A stretch of DNA of 64,000 nt. Source: Scalesia atractyloides. Taxonomy: Eukaryota; Streptophyta; Magnoliopsida; Asterales; Asteraceae. The notes under the pieces are model-generated. The model searched no databases, was not told the origin of the DNA, and was given only the letters and a program-made list of their open reading frames with translations. Shown piece after piece: positions 22,220 to 32,781 of the stretch. The first letter of the stretch is position 1; the number at the start of each line of letters is the position of its first letter. Both the position numbers and the translations under genes were made by a program. The stretch is taken from contig CAMTDV010000023.1 in NCBI GenBank assembly GCA_947069175.1, forward strand, positions 86,624,391-86,688,390, read 5' to 3'.

Positions 22220-22735
22220 ACATTTAGGGGAATTGGCATGTAATAATTACAATAGACGTTATTGGTCATTGTCAGTCCCACCTTTGAATATTCCCCGTGC
22301 TAGTCCCACCTTTCACTTATTTTTCCTCCACCGGTTCTTCAGTTAAAAAACTTATCCGTTAAGTTTTTTTCTTAATTAGAAGCTAACGTTTTAGAGCTGT
22401 TGATTAGAACGAGGATACAAGTCGAATGATATAAAAATTACCTTTGTGCTCCAGACGATGAAAACGGTGCTTCAATTCGGGTGCTTACACTTCCAATTAA
22501 TAAAATCAAATCGTTTAAAGCACTTTTCGAGATAAGTTTTACATCAATAAACTCGTATACTTGTTCTGATCAAAAGCCCTAATACATCAGTTTGTAACTC
22601 TGAAAATACTCGCGAACTGGTAAAGGAAAATAGGTAAAAGGTGTGACTGACATAAAAAATATTCAAAGATGAGACTGGCAATGACCAATGACGTATAGTT
22701 AAGATTATTACATACAATTTCTCAAACATCTATTG
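22220..22735. mobile_element. MITE with long terminal inverted repeats
   Basis: A stretch of about 515 bp begins and ends with imperfect inverted repeats at least 100 bp long. Matching landmarks are ATGTAATAAT near 22,239 with ATTATTACAT near 22,704, ATTGGTCATTG near 22,261 with CAATGACCAAT near 22,679, and CACCTTTGAATATT near 22,279 with AATATTCAAAGATG near 22,659. There is no transposase. The long arms suggest a Mutator-like or foldback MITE. The target duplication could not be fixed. Confidence 0.7.
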
Positions 22736-24419
22736 TAAACTTTTTATCTCAAAAATAATTTACACAAATACTCTCGTCTTCTTGTAGGGTAACAGTTGAG
22801 CATTAGTTAGGCCGGATATGGTGAAAAAAATAATAATTAAAATAAATTGTTATATGGAACTAAGGCCCACAAAAAAAATTACTTTTACAACTAATTTATG
22901 TAATTTAGATCAAGTTAATTTCCTGAATCGACTTTATCAGGAAAATATATTAAAATACGATATATTACAAGAATTTAAACTTATTGTATGTTTAGAATGT
23001 ACTCAACACTTTAATCAACATACTAAATTATATTAAAAGAATTCATTGTTTTCTAAATGCATACATTATCTTTACGGCAATGTCAATTACTCTCATTTTT
23101 GTAAAATAAAGTTTTCAAAGTTAAAGTTGACAAAAATACTTAAGATCCACAACATCACAATCACACGAAAAGTTATATTCATTGGTGAGTTTACTTTTTC
23201 TAAATATTATCACACCTATTTTGTGGTAGTTTTGCAGGATAATAAACACTTGCAACAATCCTAGTAAACCGTGCAAGATAATTTTATATTGTATTTTAAT
23301 TAATTTTAATGAGTCTTAAGACTCGTAATTTTGATTTTACTCAATGAATTACTCGTCTAGGTAAAATGTGTCATGATACTAAAGGTGTCCACTTATAAAA
23401 ATGGCTTTGATCTTCTCATCAATTGATGCAGGCTTGCATTTCCACCCTCCTTAGTAAAGGTGTACAAACCACGTTAGGGTTTGAACCCATATTAAGTTTA
23501 AATTGGTTTGGATTGAAGCTTAATAAAAGTTAAATCGGGTTGGTGGTTTATAAAATTAAACCCTATGAAACTAGTTCAGATTAGGTTAAGACTAGGTTGG
23601 GCTCTTAAATCGAGTTCAACCCTACTTTCAAAAAAATCTTATTAAAATTTACTGATAATAATAACTAAAAGGTTCACACTTTACATATTTTTTAAATTTT
23701 ATAACTAAGTAAAACATAAAATCATAAAAAAAAACATTACAACACGAATCAAAATATTTCGAAACTATTCGTCTTCTTTGACGTAGTGGTAGTTTAGCAC
23801 TTAGTCTTCTGTGTCGTAGAATGTAGACTATTAAGATATACTTTCACTTAAAAAAACAATCTCAGTATTATAAAATTGTAGTTGATGTCAATTGTCAGAA
23901 AAAAATGAGAAGCAATTATGTTTCAATTAATAATTATCTCATATAGTTGTTTGTCACGCGGATTAATTCAATAGGTTTCAAACCAGATTGGAAAATCGGG
24001 TTAAGTTGTGCGGGTTACAATGGAAAAGTTTTATTATCTGGTTATCTGTAAGACCCTAAAACGCATTTTGACCCAAACAACGTAGCAGAAATGTGAAATA
24101 TAAAATTTCTTCCTTTATAGTTGTTCTAACGTATTTCAAACAATTTAATTCAACTTTCTTTAATCTTAAGCATATTTTTCATTATGGATTGTGATAACTA
24201 CGTTAACATATGATTACAATCACGTCACCACTTCTATGTATAATCCCAGATCTTCAACTCGATCTTCGACCATATACCTCCCATGATGATAATGAGGATC
24301 TGACTAAACTGCGGTCACCAAATACATAACCAACATATTAGTAAAGGGTGACATCTTGCATAATTAAATAAATATATAAATAATCAATAACTACATAGTG
24401 TTCTAACTATGTTTATGTT
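22736..24419. other. AT-rich sequence, no gene; possible LTR edge
   Basis: No coding features. TGTAAGACCCTAAAACGC at about 24,047 resembles a gypsy LTR edge, and nearby sequence (CGTAGCAGAAATG) fits a worn LTR, but no partner edge or primer site was found. Open frames at 22,818-23,264 are Lys/Asn/Ile-rich and without domains. Confidence 0.35.
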
Positions 24420-24740
24420 GATATAATTTTTTGTCTGTCGCTTGTTCTTAATTACAGTTGTAATTATACGGTCTTTGCTCAAGTGTTCGTATAGGTTTGG
24501 TCGTGTCGAATAGACCGAGATATCCTTCTATCTTGATCTAGTATGACATCTGAGCTTGTCTGTGTTAATCGGTTGCACGTGTGCATACCGTTGAGTCTTG
24601 TAAACGTCATGTCTTCACATGTTCTCCAAAAATAAGGATTCAGTGTGAGTCAAAGGTTTTGTACGAATGACATGTTTCGTACGAAACAATGAGTGGTTTC
24701 GTACAACATTTCGTACGAAACAATTGTTCCGTACCAAAAT
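24420..24740 (+). mobile_element. copia LTR, left part, interrupted at 24,740
   Basis: This sequence rejoins the one at 34,342-34,748 once the gypsy-type insertion and its AAAAT target duplication are removed. It carries repeated palindromes TTTCGTACGAAA (near 24,676 and 24,711) and relatives. The left edge is uncertain. Confidence 0.5.
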
Positions 24741-25830
24741 TGTCACACCCCGACCCGCAGCGGATAAGGTGATCGGGGCATGATTGGGTTATCATCAAAG
24801 CTCATGACATTTATTAAACGTTTCATATTCATTAATACAATTTAAATGGAAATTTACAATGATTGCTACAACATGATCTAACTACAATCTAAACTTCTTT
24901 GTTCTCTTCTAAGGCATATCCTATGTTTTCCTTGCTTCAACCTGTTCACCTGTATCATGTGTAAAAAGGTTTTTGGATCAACATAATGTTGGCGAGTGAA
25001 TCCTATGGAAAACATTTGAACAATTTATTTAAATTGGTTATGAAATATGTGCACAACCAAACATGAGTAAAATTAGATGTAACTTGATCAACAATCATAA
25101 TATGTTAAATGAAAACACACATGAACAATAATGGAACAATTAGAGGCACGCGATGCTCAACTCGTCTCTCACGAGGAACTGAGGGGCCTGATGAATGAAT
25201 TGCATAAACATGATAATATGAATAACACACTACAAACAATATAAACTCAATGATACACACATGAATAATAATGAATTTGATGTGAAGCACGCGATATTCT
25301 ACTCGTCTCCCACGAGGAACTGATGGGCTTAATGTATGAGTTTCATATGACTTGACAAAAGGCAATAAGTAAATCACAACAATAAAAACAATCTAAGTTT
25401 AAGTCATGATGTGGTATGGCACAAGTTTAAATAAATAAATTAATTATTATCATAACACATGACACACCCCAAAACGTGTAATTTAAAAGGGGGAATTGTA
25501 AGATTCACTCACAGTGGGTGCGTTCGGTTGATGACGTTGAATGCACGCGAAGTGGTTTTAACCACGAGTGAGATTTAACCTAGATAAATTGCATTATGGT
25601 TTGGTAAGTAAACGGATTTTATTAAACTATTTTAGTAGGATGGTTGGGTGCATTTTTGTGAGTTTGAGGCTATTTTCTAATCTTAAAAATGTTATTTTTA
25701 AGTATTTATAATTGATTTTTAATTAAAATAATTAAATAAAAATAATAAAAATATTTTATTTTTTTCTGACCGTTGACTGACCCTTTGACCGTTGACCTGA
25801 CCGTTGACCGGTTCGATGGCAGATTATTGT

Positions 25831-25904
25831 GCGCTGAGTGAGGCTCGAACCCGAGACCTCTCGTACGCGTGCACGCAGCTCTACCAACTGAGCTACGTGT
25901 CTAA
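25831..25904 (-). ncRNA. tRNA-like module A in LTR
   Basis: On the minus strand, TAGCTCAGTTGGTAGAGC is an exact D-arm with a GCTC/GAGC stem and a perfect A-box, identical to that of many plant tRNAs such as tRNA-Lys. GGGTTCGAGCC follows at tRNA-like distance as a B-box/T-loop. The seven bases on either side do not pair into an acceptor stem and the anticodon arm is scrambled. It is therefore a tRNA-derived element, not a working tRNA gene. Confidence 0.7.
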
Positions 25905-25998
25905 CCCGTTATATATCCGATTTTAATTACATATATACATTAATTAGAATTAAACAGAAATCCTTTTTATTTTAAAAACGGTTTAACCGAAACGGTCA

Positions 25999-26073
25999 TG
26001 CACTCCACAGGTCTCGAACCCGGGACCTGTGGTTTAATCCAACACACAGTCCACCGCTGGACTGTGTGTTCAA
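25999..26073 (-). ncRNA. tRNA-like module B in LTR, two perfect hairpins
   Basis: The A-box (AGTCCAGCGGTGG) lies in a hairpin with 13-bp perfect arms (AACACACAGTCCA and TGGACTGTGTGTT, 26,041-26,070). The B-box GGGTTCGAGACC comes about 44 bases later, the spacing found in real tRNA genes, and sits in a second hairpin with 9-bp arms (CCACAGGTC and GACCTGTGG, 26,005-26,032). Neither an acceptor stem nor an anticodon arm is convincing. Confidence 0.7.
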
Positions 26074-26154
26074 CATGTTATATCATTCGGTTTTTATTAT
26101 ACTTAAGTACTAATTATTTATTTCCTTTTCTGCCTTAATTAAAAAGAAGAGATA

Positions 26155-26245
26155 ATGGTCCGAGTCGGTGCTGAAGACCGGACTCGAACTCGTGACCAGC
26201 GATATAAACAAACACACAGTCCACCGCTGGACTGTGTGTCTAACT
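26155..26245 (-). ncRNA. tRNA-like module C in LTR
   Basis: It carries the same A-box hairpin as module B (26,212-26,239), followed by a B-box GAGTTCGAGTCC about 43 bases downstream on the minus strand. Antisense translation of this segment produces RTRTRD, a well-known artefact of reading tRNA-type sequence as protein. Confidence 0.65.
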
Positions 26246-26330
26246 TGGTTATTATTCCGGTTATTAATATACTTAACATATATCTAAGGCGACTCCGGTT
26301 CAGTAAACAAAAATGGATTTTTATTAAGGC

Positions 26331-26418
26331 AGCGTGTGTGAGACGGGAATCGAACTCGAGACCTTTGCATGTTTAACGTTTTATGTGCACACAGTCCACC
26401 GCTGGACTGTGTGTCTAA
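26331..26418 (-). ncRNA. tRNA-like module D in LTR
   Basis: The third copy of the 11-bp A-box hairpin (26,388-26,413) is followed by the B-box GAGTTCGATTCCC about 51 bases later. This is the first module downstream of the predicted TATA box. The B-box region matches the consensus GGTTCGANTCC at all but the first two positions. Confidence 0.65.
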
Positions 26419-27118
26419 CCCGATTAATTTCATGATTTAAATTATACTTATAACATACTGAAATTCATCGTCTTCTTCATCTAGTTTGAACCAGAATCGG
26501 AAATCGACGGGTTTAAGATTCTTATCAGTTTATTAGCGTTTTACAGTTGATTAAGGTGAGATAAAAGTAAAAAGGAAAAGGAACTGGGCGGAAAAATATA
26601 CCGACTGGACTCTCTGTTTTCCGGCAGAAATCCGGCGACAGAATTCGACTCCGGCGTCAGGTGTCTTGCAGCAGCAAGTCTCCGAAAAGATTGGAAAGAG
26701 TATGGGTATCTCCGGTATAAGCTTCAGAGGTTCAGAAAAGCTCGGCAATAGGGAAACCGATTTTCCGGCGACGAACAGGTTTATTCCGGCGAGTGGAATT
26801 ACGCCGAGAAAAGGTGTGATTTTTGAGCGAAAGTGTTTGTCGTCGGTTGTGGGTCAATTTATAGGAGAAAAACGAGATGTATTTGGTCTGATTTCGGACT
26901 GTGTTCGTTATTTAAATTTTCCGGCGGTTTTGATTTTGGTCGCGGACTTCAAACATCGGTTATAACCGATATCTGGTTAATGGGTTACGTTATAACGTAA
27001 ATTTGTAGTTAAGACTCGCGAGAATTCCGGGATTCCGACGACTGAACCGTTTGGGCGCCGGTTTTGAATTCGTAAAGTCATTTTATGAATTAAATGATTC
27101 TATTAATTAACAAACGGA

Positions 27119-27202
27119 ACATGTGGCGCAGTGGTTTGTGTGTGCGGTGATAAGTCGTTGAACTGACTCGATACAGACCCGGGTTCGAAACCCGGCAGGG
27201 GT
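27119..27202 (+). ncRNA. tRNA-like module E in LTR, opposite strand
   Basis: On the plus strand, TGGCGCAGTGG is a perfect A-box and CCGGGTTCGAAACCCGG forms a canonical T-arm with a 5-bp stem and 7-base loop. The spacing of about 58 bases would suit a tRNA with a long variable arm, or the head of a tRNA-derived SINE. It lies upstream of the TATA box, antisense to the retrotransposon. Confidence 0.65.
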
Positions 27203-27385
27203 AATATATTTTTATTTTACGATTTTTGACAGTTTTTCAAAAACTAAATATATATCCCCGTATAATAATTGATTACGGATCGTTTAAAAATATTTTGGGC
27301 ATTTAATTCGCAACGAAAATTTTGACTGACTGTTCGGTTGATAAACGGAGCGGGTTTGGTAAATCCGTTTTTGACGGATGTTACA

Positions 27386-27425
27386 GTATCCCCTGCTTTT
27401 TAGAAATTTCGTCCCGAAATTTAAA
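27386..27425 (-). promoter_or_regulatory. polypurine tract and pol-LTR junction motif
   Basis: On the minus strand, AAATTTCGGGACGAAATTTC leads through AAAAAGCAGGGGATAC to the LTR start. The GGGACGAA hairpin motif normally follows the end of pol in chromovirus elements. It is kept here although pol is gone, which shows that this element descends from a pol-carrying ancestor by internal loss. Confidence 0.75.
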
Positions 27426-27711
27426 TAATGATATATTTTGACTAAAAGGATGATGATGTTTTGTTTGACAGTTGTATGCTTAACAAAATAAGGGCTTAAG
27501 TTTTTGTTCGAGGCGGTAACGTTCCTTGTAAGGGTTAAGTACCCTATTCAGGAATCGCTTTTTGTTGCCTACTGTATAAGTATTGATAAACAGGAATGAT
27601 TTGCTAAAAAAATGATATCATGCATAAGAGTTTAGATACGTTTGGGAAAATATGCTTATATCCTAAGGCAAAACTTCTAACACTACAATCTACATGGAAC
27701 ATAAATAAAAA

Positions 27712-27945
27712 CACAACAGCTGATATTTGAACATAAGTAAGCACAACAGCTAATATCCAAACATGAATGAACACATCAGCAAATATTTGAACATGAATAA
27801 ACATAACAGCAAATATTCGAACATGAATGAACACATCAGCAAATTTTGAACATGAATAAACACAACAGCAAATATTCGAACATGAATAGACACATCAGCG
27901 AATATTTGAACATGAATAAACACAACAGCAGATATTTGAATCCAC
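27712..27945. repeat. 30-bp tandem repeat, about eight units
   Basis: Units vary around CACA(A/T)CAGCAAATATTTGAA and CATGAATAAA. They are contiguous, lack unique spacers, and so form a minisatellite rather than a CRISPR array. They sit in the 3' interior of the gag-only element where pol would be. Confidence 0.85.
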
Positions 27946-28104
27946 ATTCTGATAACATATATGTTTGAATGATGGAAGTTTCTCTCTCGTTTATTATGAT
28001 GGAGAGGTTAGTTTATGTAAAAATGGAACACAATCCATTCTCTTTAAATAACATGATGATATTAATGTAACACAAATTCCAACCAAGGCAATACTAAATC
28101 CTAC

Positions 28105-29345
28105 ATGGAACTTCTCATAACCGCCTGATAATACCTCTGATCCTTTGGCAAGAATACTTATATATAGGAAGTACCAGCGGCGTATCCACCATATTTTTGC
28201 CAAATTTTCATTAGTTTTATCCACAAGTTATGATTGGTTACCAAGAAACTAATAAATCCTACATAGAACTTCTCATAACCGTCCAATAATGCCTCTGATC
28301 CTTTGACAAGAATACTTATATATAGGAAGTACCAGCGGCGTATCCACCATATTCTTGCCAAATTTTCATTAGTTTTATCAGTGAATTATGATTAGTCCTA
28401 TAACTCTACAATCAATACAACAAACATAAAATACTGAAATGAAATGTATCTGTGCGATCAAGGCTCAATCGAACGGAGCCGATCGTATTGCATGTACTGA
28501 AAATGAAATGGATGTGCGCTCAAGGCTCAATCAAACGGAGCCGAACGTATTGAATATACTGAAATTGAAATTGTGTGCTCAAGGCTCAATCGGGTGGAGC
28601 CGAGCGTATTGCATGTACTGAGAATGAATAACTTAACCACACAAACAGCCTATGCATGGAACCTCTCATAACCGCCTGATAATGCCTCCGATCATTTGAC
28701 AAGGATACTTATATATAGGAAGTACCATCGGCGTATCCACCATATCCTTGTCAAATTTTCGTTGACTTTATCCGAAAGTTATGGTTAGTTCGATGCGACT
28801 CTACTACAAACACCACAACCATAAGATACTGATAATGAAATTGTCTGTACGCTCAAGGCTCAATCAAACGGAGCCGAACGTATTGAATGAAATTGTATGT
28901 GCGCTCAAGGCTCAATCAAACGGAGCCGAACGTATTGAATGTACTGAAATTGAACAACTTAATCTAAACAACCATCACACAATCAGCCTATGCATGGAAC
29001 CTCTCATAACTGCCTGATAATGCCTCCGATCATTTGACAAGAATACTTATATATAGGAAGTACCATCGGCGTATCCACCATATCCTTGTCAAATTTTCGT
29101 TGACTTTATCCGAAAGTTATGGTTAGTTCGATGCGACTCTACTACAAACACCACAACCATAAGATACTGATAATGAAATTGTCTGTACGCTCAAGGCTCA
29201 ATCAAACGGAGCCGAACGTATTGCATGAACTGGAAATGTAAATTGAAATGTGCGCTCAAGGCTCAATCAAACGGAGCCGAGCGTATTGCATGTATTGAAA
29301 TGTAAAATGAAATAACCGATCAAGGCTCAACCAAACGGAGCCGAT
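28105..29345. repeat. compound tandem repeats replacing pol
   Basis: A larger block of about 340 bp (containing CTCTCATAACCGCCTGATAA, a TATATATAGGAAGTACCA stretch, then CGGCGTATCCACCATAT) is present in two close copies at about 28,655 and 28,993. Two older, shorter copies are at about 28,110 and 28,270. Between them, GCTCAAGGCTCAATC and ACGGAGCCGA occur about eight times from 28,457 to 29,345. No coding function is visible. Confidence 0.8.
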
Positions 29346-29514
29346 CGTGCGGGCACGCCCTGATCAACCCATAATAAAATGGGGATCAAACTCAACCTCG
29401 ATGGATGGGGAGCTACGGCCTCGGCAAAAGCATATACTGAAAACAATATATAATATATAATATCCAATAATTTCTCTAACAGTCTACACATGTGATAAAG
29501 AAAAAAACACAAGA

Positions 29515-30846
29515 CTAAACAATAGGAGTTGAATCTGGATCTTCGGCGAAGAGGACTAGCTGAGTATCTTCATCTGGGCCGTCATTATCTTCGACAGGAT
29601 TGGCGTTGATATTGAAGACTCTTCCTCCTGTTGGTGGCATAGTGGTTAGGTTTTCTTGGTTTACTTGGTTAACTGGGTTTGATTGGGCTTGAGTGTTGAT
29701 AACGTTAACCAATTGAGGGCATGTGTTTCTAAGGTGGGTAGGGTCGCCACAATTGAAACAGGCTCGCGCATATGGGAACATGGGGTATTGGGGTTGGTGA
29801 TAAGTTTGGGCCATGTTTTGAGTAGGGGAAAAGGTTTGGTCTTGAAAGGTGCGACAAACATTGTTCACATGACCATAGCGTCCACAAGTTGTACATAGCC
29901 GGCAAGGTAAAGTAAGGGGATGGTGATAAAAACAGTTGTTGCATCGAGGGTGAGGTCCAAGATATGGTTTCTTATTTGGGTAAGCTGAGTTGGGTGCCAC
30001 TTGGGTGATTGGGATAGCTCGGATGGGTATGGCATGAAAAACTGGTTGATTTCGTTGAGTAGCAGCGAAAAGTCGCCCGACTCTTCTTCTCTTAGGATTG
30101 GGTTGAGAAGGGGATTCGGTTTGGGTGGAGTCGGAGGTTTCAGTCGATTCTTTATCCTTCTTCTTCTCCTCCTTGAAGTCTTTGTTTCGGATTCGGTTCT
30201 CGGTGAGCTCTGTTGCTAGCTCCATTGCTGCTTCCAAAGTTGCAGGCTTGGTACTTATCACAGGGTCTTGAATCTTTGACGGAAGACCACGAATGTAGTG
30301 CTCGATCAAACGGTAGAGGGGAGTGAACATGTTGGGAACCATTTGATGTAATTCGAGGAACCTTTTGTTGTAGGTGGTGTGGTCTCCTTCCATTTGCTTC
30401 AATGAATAAAATTCATCTTCTAGCTTCTTGATTTCGCTCCTTGGGCAAAATCGTCTGGTCATGATTTCCTTCAATTCGTTCCAAGTTAGGGTCATAGCAT
30501 CTTCAACACCTCGTTTTGCCTTCTCTGTATTCCACCAAGTAAGTGCTATCCCATATAGTCGACCGGTAGCATAACGCACTTTGCGATCATCAGGGCAATC
30601 GCAATTTAGAAAAGTATTCTCCATTTCTTCAAACCAATGGAGGAGTGCGGTGACACCTTCAGTCCCTTTGTATTTCGGAGGGTCGCATGATTTGAAATGC
30701 TTGTAGGTACATTTAGTGGTATTTGGGGGAGAGTTGAAAATGTTTTGGTTTGCTTGATTGACAGGATTATTGGTAAGTGCTTGTTGAACTTGGATTACAA
30801 TGTTGGGTATTACGGCAGCCATTTGTTGAGCGATTAAGGTAGCCAT
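29515..30846 (-). CDS. gag: Gag polyprotein of the gag-only gypsy-type element
   Basis: A 443-codon intact frame, the only complete gene in the window. Residues from about 50 to 230 form the retrotransposon Gag domain, with CTYKHFKSCDPPKYKGTEGV, LYGIALTWWNTEKAKRG and RRFCPRSEIKKLEDEFYSL. A basic, Ser/Pro-rich linker carries PKRRRVGR, which might act as a nuclear signal. Two CCHC zinc knuckles follow, CTTCGRYGHVNNVC and CFNCGDPTHLRNTC, both with all four ligands. The acidic C-terminus ends DEDTQLVLFAEDPDS. Gag packages element RNA into virus-like particles. The chosen ATG follows an in-frame TAG by ten codons. The frame continues to a clean stop with no frameshift into pol, as expected for a parasite of an autonomous relative. 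Confidence 0.9.
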   Translation of the reverse strand: MATLIAQQMAAVIPNIVIQVQQALTNNPVNQANQNIFNSPPNTTKCTYKHFKSCDPPKYKGTEGVTALLHWFEEMENTFLNCDCPDDRKVRYATGRLYGIALTWWNTEKAKRGVEDAMTLTWNELKEIMTRRFCPRSEIKKLEDEFYSLKQMEGDHTTYNKRFLELHQMVPNMFTPLYRLIEHYIRGLPSKIQDPVISTKPATLEAAMELATELTENRIRNKDFKEEKKKDKESTETSDSTQTESPSQPNPKRRRVGRLFAATQRNQPVFHAIPIRAIPITQVAPNSAYPNKKPYLGPHPRCNNCFYHHPLTLPCRLCTTCGRYGHVNNVCRTFQDQTFSPTQNMAQTYHQPQYPMFPYARACFNCGDPTHLRNTCPQLVNVINTQAQSNPVNQVNQENLTTMPPTGGRVFNINANPVEDNDGPDEDTQLVLFAEDPDSTPIV

Positions 30847-31674
30847 GCGTTCGCGGGCTTTCTTGCTCTCGTCTTCCTATGGGCGAGGTTAGAAGACATC
30901 TACAATGAATACATGACAAGAGTATGAGTTGGATGCTTTTGGGATCATGGGTCGCATTCAAGAATGATCATTTATAAAATAATTATACAAAAATACTACA
31001 TCCATAGGATGTCTTGGGCTTTGCTCGCTGTTAGGCCCGTCATGCCGCCATACTTTACCTGTGTAATCATGTGGGCCCCCATGAATACCGGTTTTTCATA
31101 TGGTTCGCACGGTTTCTGCCTGGTTGCGTACACAAAAACCCGGAGAAAATCGAGAAATATGTATACAACGTGTGATGTTCGGAATGTGTCCAGGTGTAGA
31201 CACGGTGACACCTCAAAGTAGGGTTAGTTCGAACGACGTTTGGTGTGGCATGCTTTGGCCTAATAGGTCCTTCGTACTCTCATCGTTGGTCCCCAGGTAG
31301 GCAAACTGGTCCGTTATATTGGATTTATACGAATGCCAGCCTAGACAGGACGTTCCGACTACCGGTACTCGTACCCTTCCAGTTACTACATGCCCGTCGC
31401 AGAACTTACTTTGATGAGATTTGAAAATTTGCACAAAAATCTTTGGATAATGAGAATATGAAAATAAATTGAATTCATGAACATCGATATATGTATAATG
31501 TATATATGTATAATGAATATGTATATGAGCATGTATGTTTGACTGAAATGTAAACAAATATGAAACAAATAAATATCACAAGTTTGTATGTAACCACCTA
31601 ATCAATTTAAAATTTAGGCAGACTATAGTATAGGCTCTAAGGGTCTAATAACCTATCCTATATCCCTATAGTCA
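30847..31674 (-). other. 5' leader of the gag-only element
   Basis: About 830 bases between the primer-binding site and the gag start. It holds no gene. A GT-rich, coding-like stretch at 30,964-31,300 gives overlapping frames on both strands but no domain. The length is typical of untranslated leaders that carry packaging signals. Confidence 0.6.
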
Positions 31675-31688
31675 TGGCTCTGATACCA
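31675..31688 (-). promoter_or_regulatory. initiator methionine tRNA primer-binding site
   Basis: TGGTATCAGAGCCA on the minus strand begins three bases after the right LTR ends. Its 14 bases match the complement of the plant initiator methionine tRNA 3' end, which fixes the element's orientation. Confidence 0.9.
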
Positions 31689-32781
31689 ATCTGTCACACC
31701 CCGACCCGCAGCGGATAAGGTGATCGGGGCATGATTGGGTTATCATCAAAGCTCATGACATTTATTAAACGTTTCATATTCATTAATACAATTTAAATGG
31801 AAATTTACAATGATTGCTACAACATGATCTAACTACAATCTAAACTTCTTTGTTCTCTTCTAAGGCATATCCTATGTTTTCCTTGCTTCAACCTGTTCAC
31901 CTGTATCATGTGTAAAAAGGTTTTTGGATCAACATAATGTTGGCGAGTGAATCCTATGGAAAACATTTGAACAATTTATTTAAATTGGTTATGAAATATG
32001 TGCACAACCAAACATGAGTAAAATTAGATGTAACTTGATCAACAATCATAATATGTTAAATGAAAACACACATGAACAATAATGGAACAATTAGAGGCAC
32101 GCGATGCTCAACTCGTCTCTCACGAGGAACTGAGGGGCCTGATGAATGAATTGCATAAACATGATAATATGAATAACACACTACAAACAATATAAACTCA
32201 ATGATACACACATGAATAATAATGAATTTGATGTGAAGCACGCGATATTCTACTCGTCTCCCACGAGGAACTGATGGGCTTAATGTATGAGTTTCATATG
32301 ACTTGACAAAAGGCAATAAGTAAATCACAACAATAAAAACAATCTAAGTTTAAGTCATGATGTGGTATGGCACAAGTTTAAATAAATAAATTAATTATTA
32401 TCATAACACATGACACACCCCAAAACGTGTAATTTAAAAGGGGGAATTGTAAGATTCACTCACAGTGGGTGCGTTCGGTTGATGACGTTGAATGCACGCG
32501 AAGTGGTTTTAACCACGAGTGAGATTTAACCTAGATAAATTGCATTATGGTTTGGTAAGTAAACGGATTTTATTAAACTATTTTAGTAGGATGGTTGGGT
32601 GCATTTTTGTGAGTTTGAGGCTATTTTCTAATCTTAAAAATGTTATTTTTAAGTATTTATAATTGATTTTTAATTAAAATAATTAAATAAAAATAATAAA
32701 AATATTTTATTTTTTTCTGACCGTTGACTGACCCTTTGACCGTTGACCTGACCGTTGACCGGTTCGATGGCAGATTATTGT

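Larger units (their letters stand above)
24741..27385 (-). repeat. 3' LTR of the young gag-only element
   Basis: On the minus strand it runs from TGTAACATCC to GGGGTGTGACA. A TATA box (CTATAAAT) is at 26,857-26,864 and an AATAAA signal at 24,810-24,815, so most of the LTR is downstream of the likely start site. Five tRNA-like modules lie inside it. A duplicated 60-bp block containing ACTCGTCT and CACGAGGAACTGA occurs near 25,146 and 25,287. Confidence 0.9.

Noticed and set aside
25105..25377. 90-codon ORF repeated at 32,056
   Set aside because: It lies in the LTR and is identical in both LTRs only because they are identical. Its repeat SGPSVPRERRVEHRVP reflects the duplicated CACGAGGAACTGA block. 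No domain.
25831..25904. Functional tRNA gene in the LTR
   Set aside because: The D-arm and T-loop look right, but there is no acceptor stem pairing and no clean anticodon arm, so I call it tRNA-like only.
26155..26376. Plus-strand ORF with GAEDRTRTRDQ and RRESNSRPL
   Set aside because: These phrases come from reading tRNA-type T-arm sequence in antisense. The same ORF recurs in the second LTR at 33,106. It is a shadow of tRNA-like modules C and D, not a protein gene.
26551..26965. Overlapping ORFs of 65 and 99 codons in the LTR near the TATA box
   Set aside because: Both strands are open because of GC-richer leader sequence (CCGGCG repeats). There is no domain, and the third LTR copy does not extend far enough within the window to test conservation.
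27712..27945. CRISPR-like array
   Set aside because: Units are contiguous with no unique spacers, in a plant retrotransposon. It is a minisatellite.
27604..27947. Minus-strand ORFs with repeated FIHVQIF or FMFEYLL-type motifs
   Set aside because: They translate the 30-bp minisatellite (a multiple of three, so frames stay open) and carry no domain.
29515..30846. Host gene for a zinc-finger protein
   Set aside because: The two CCHC knuckles and retrotransposon Gag domain between perfect LTRs make it a retrotransposon Gag.
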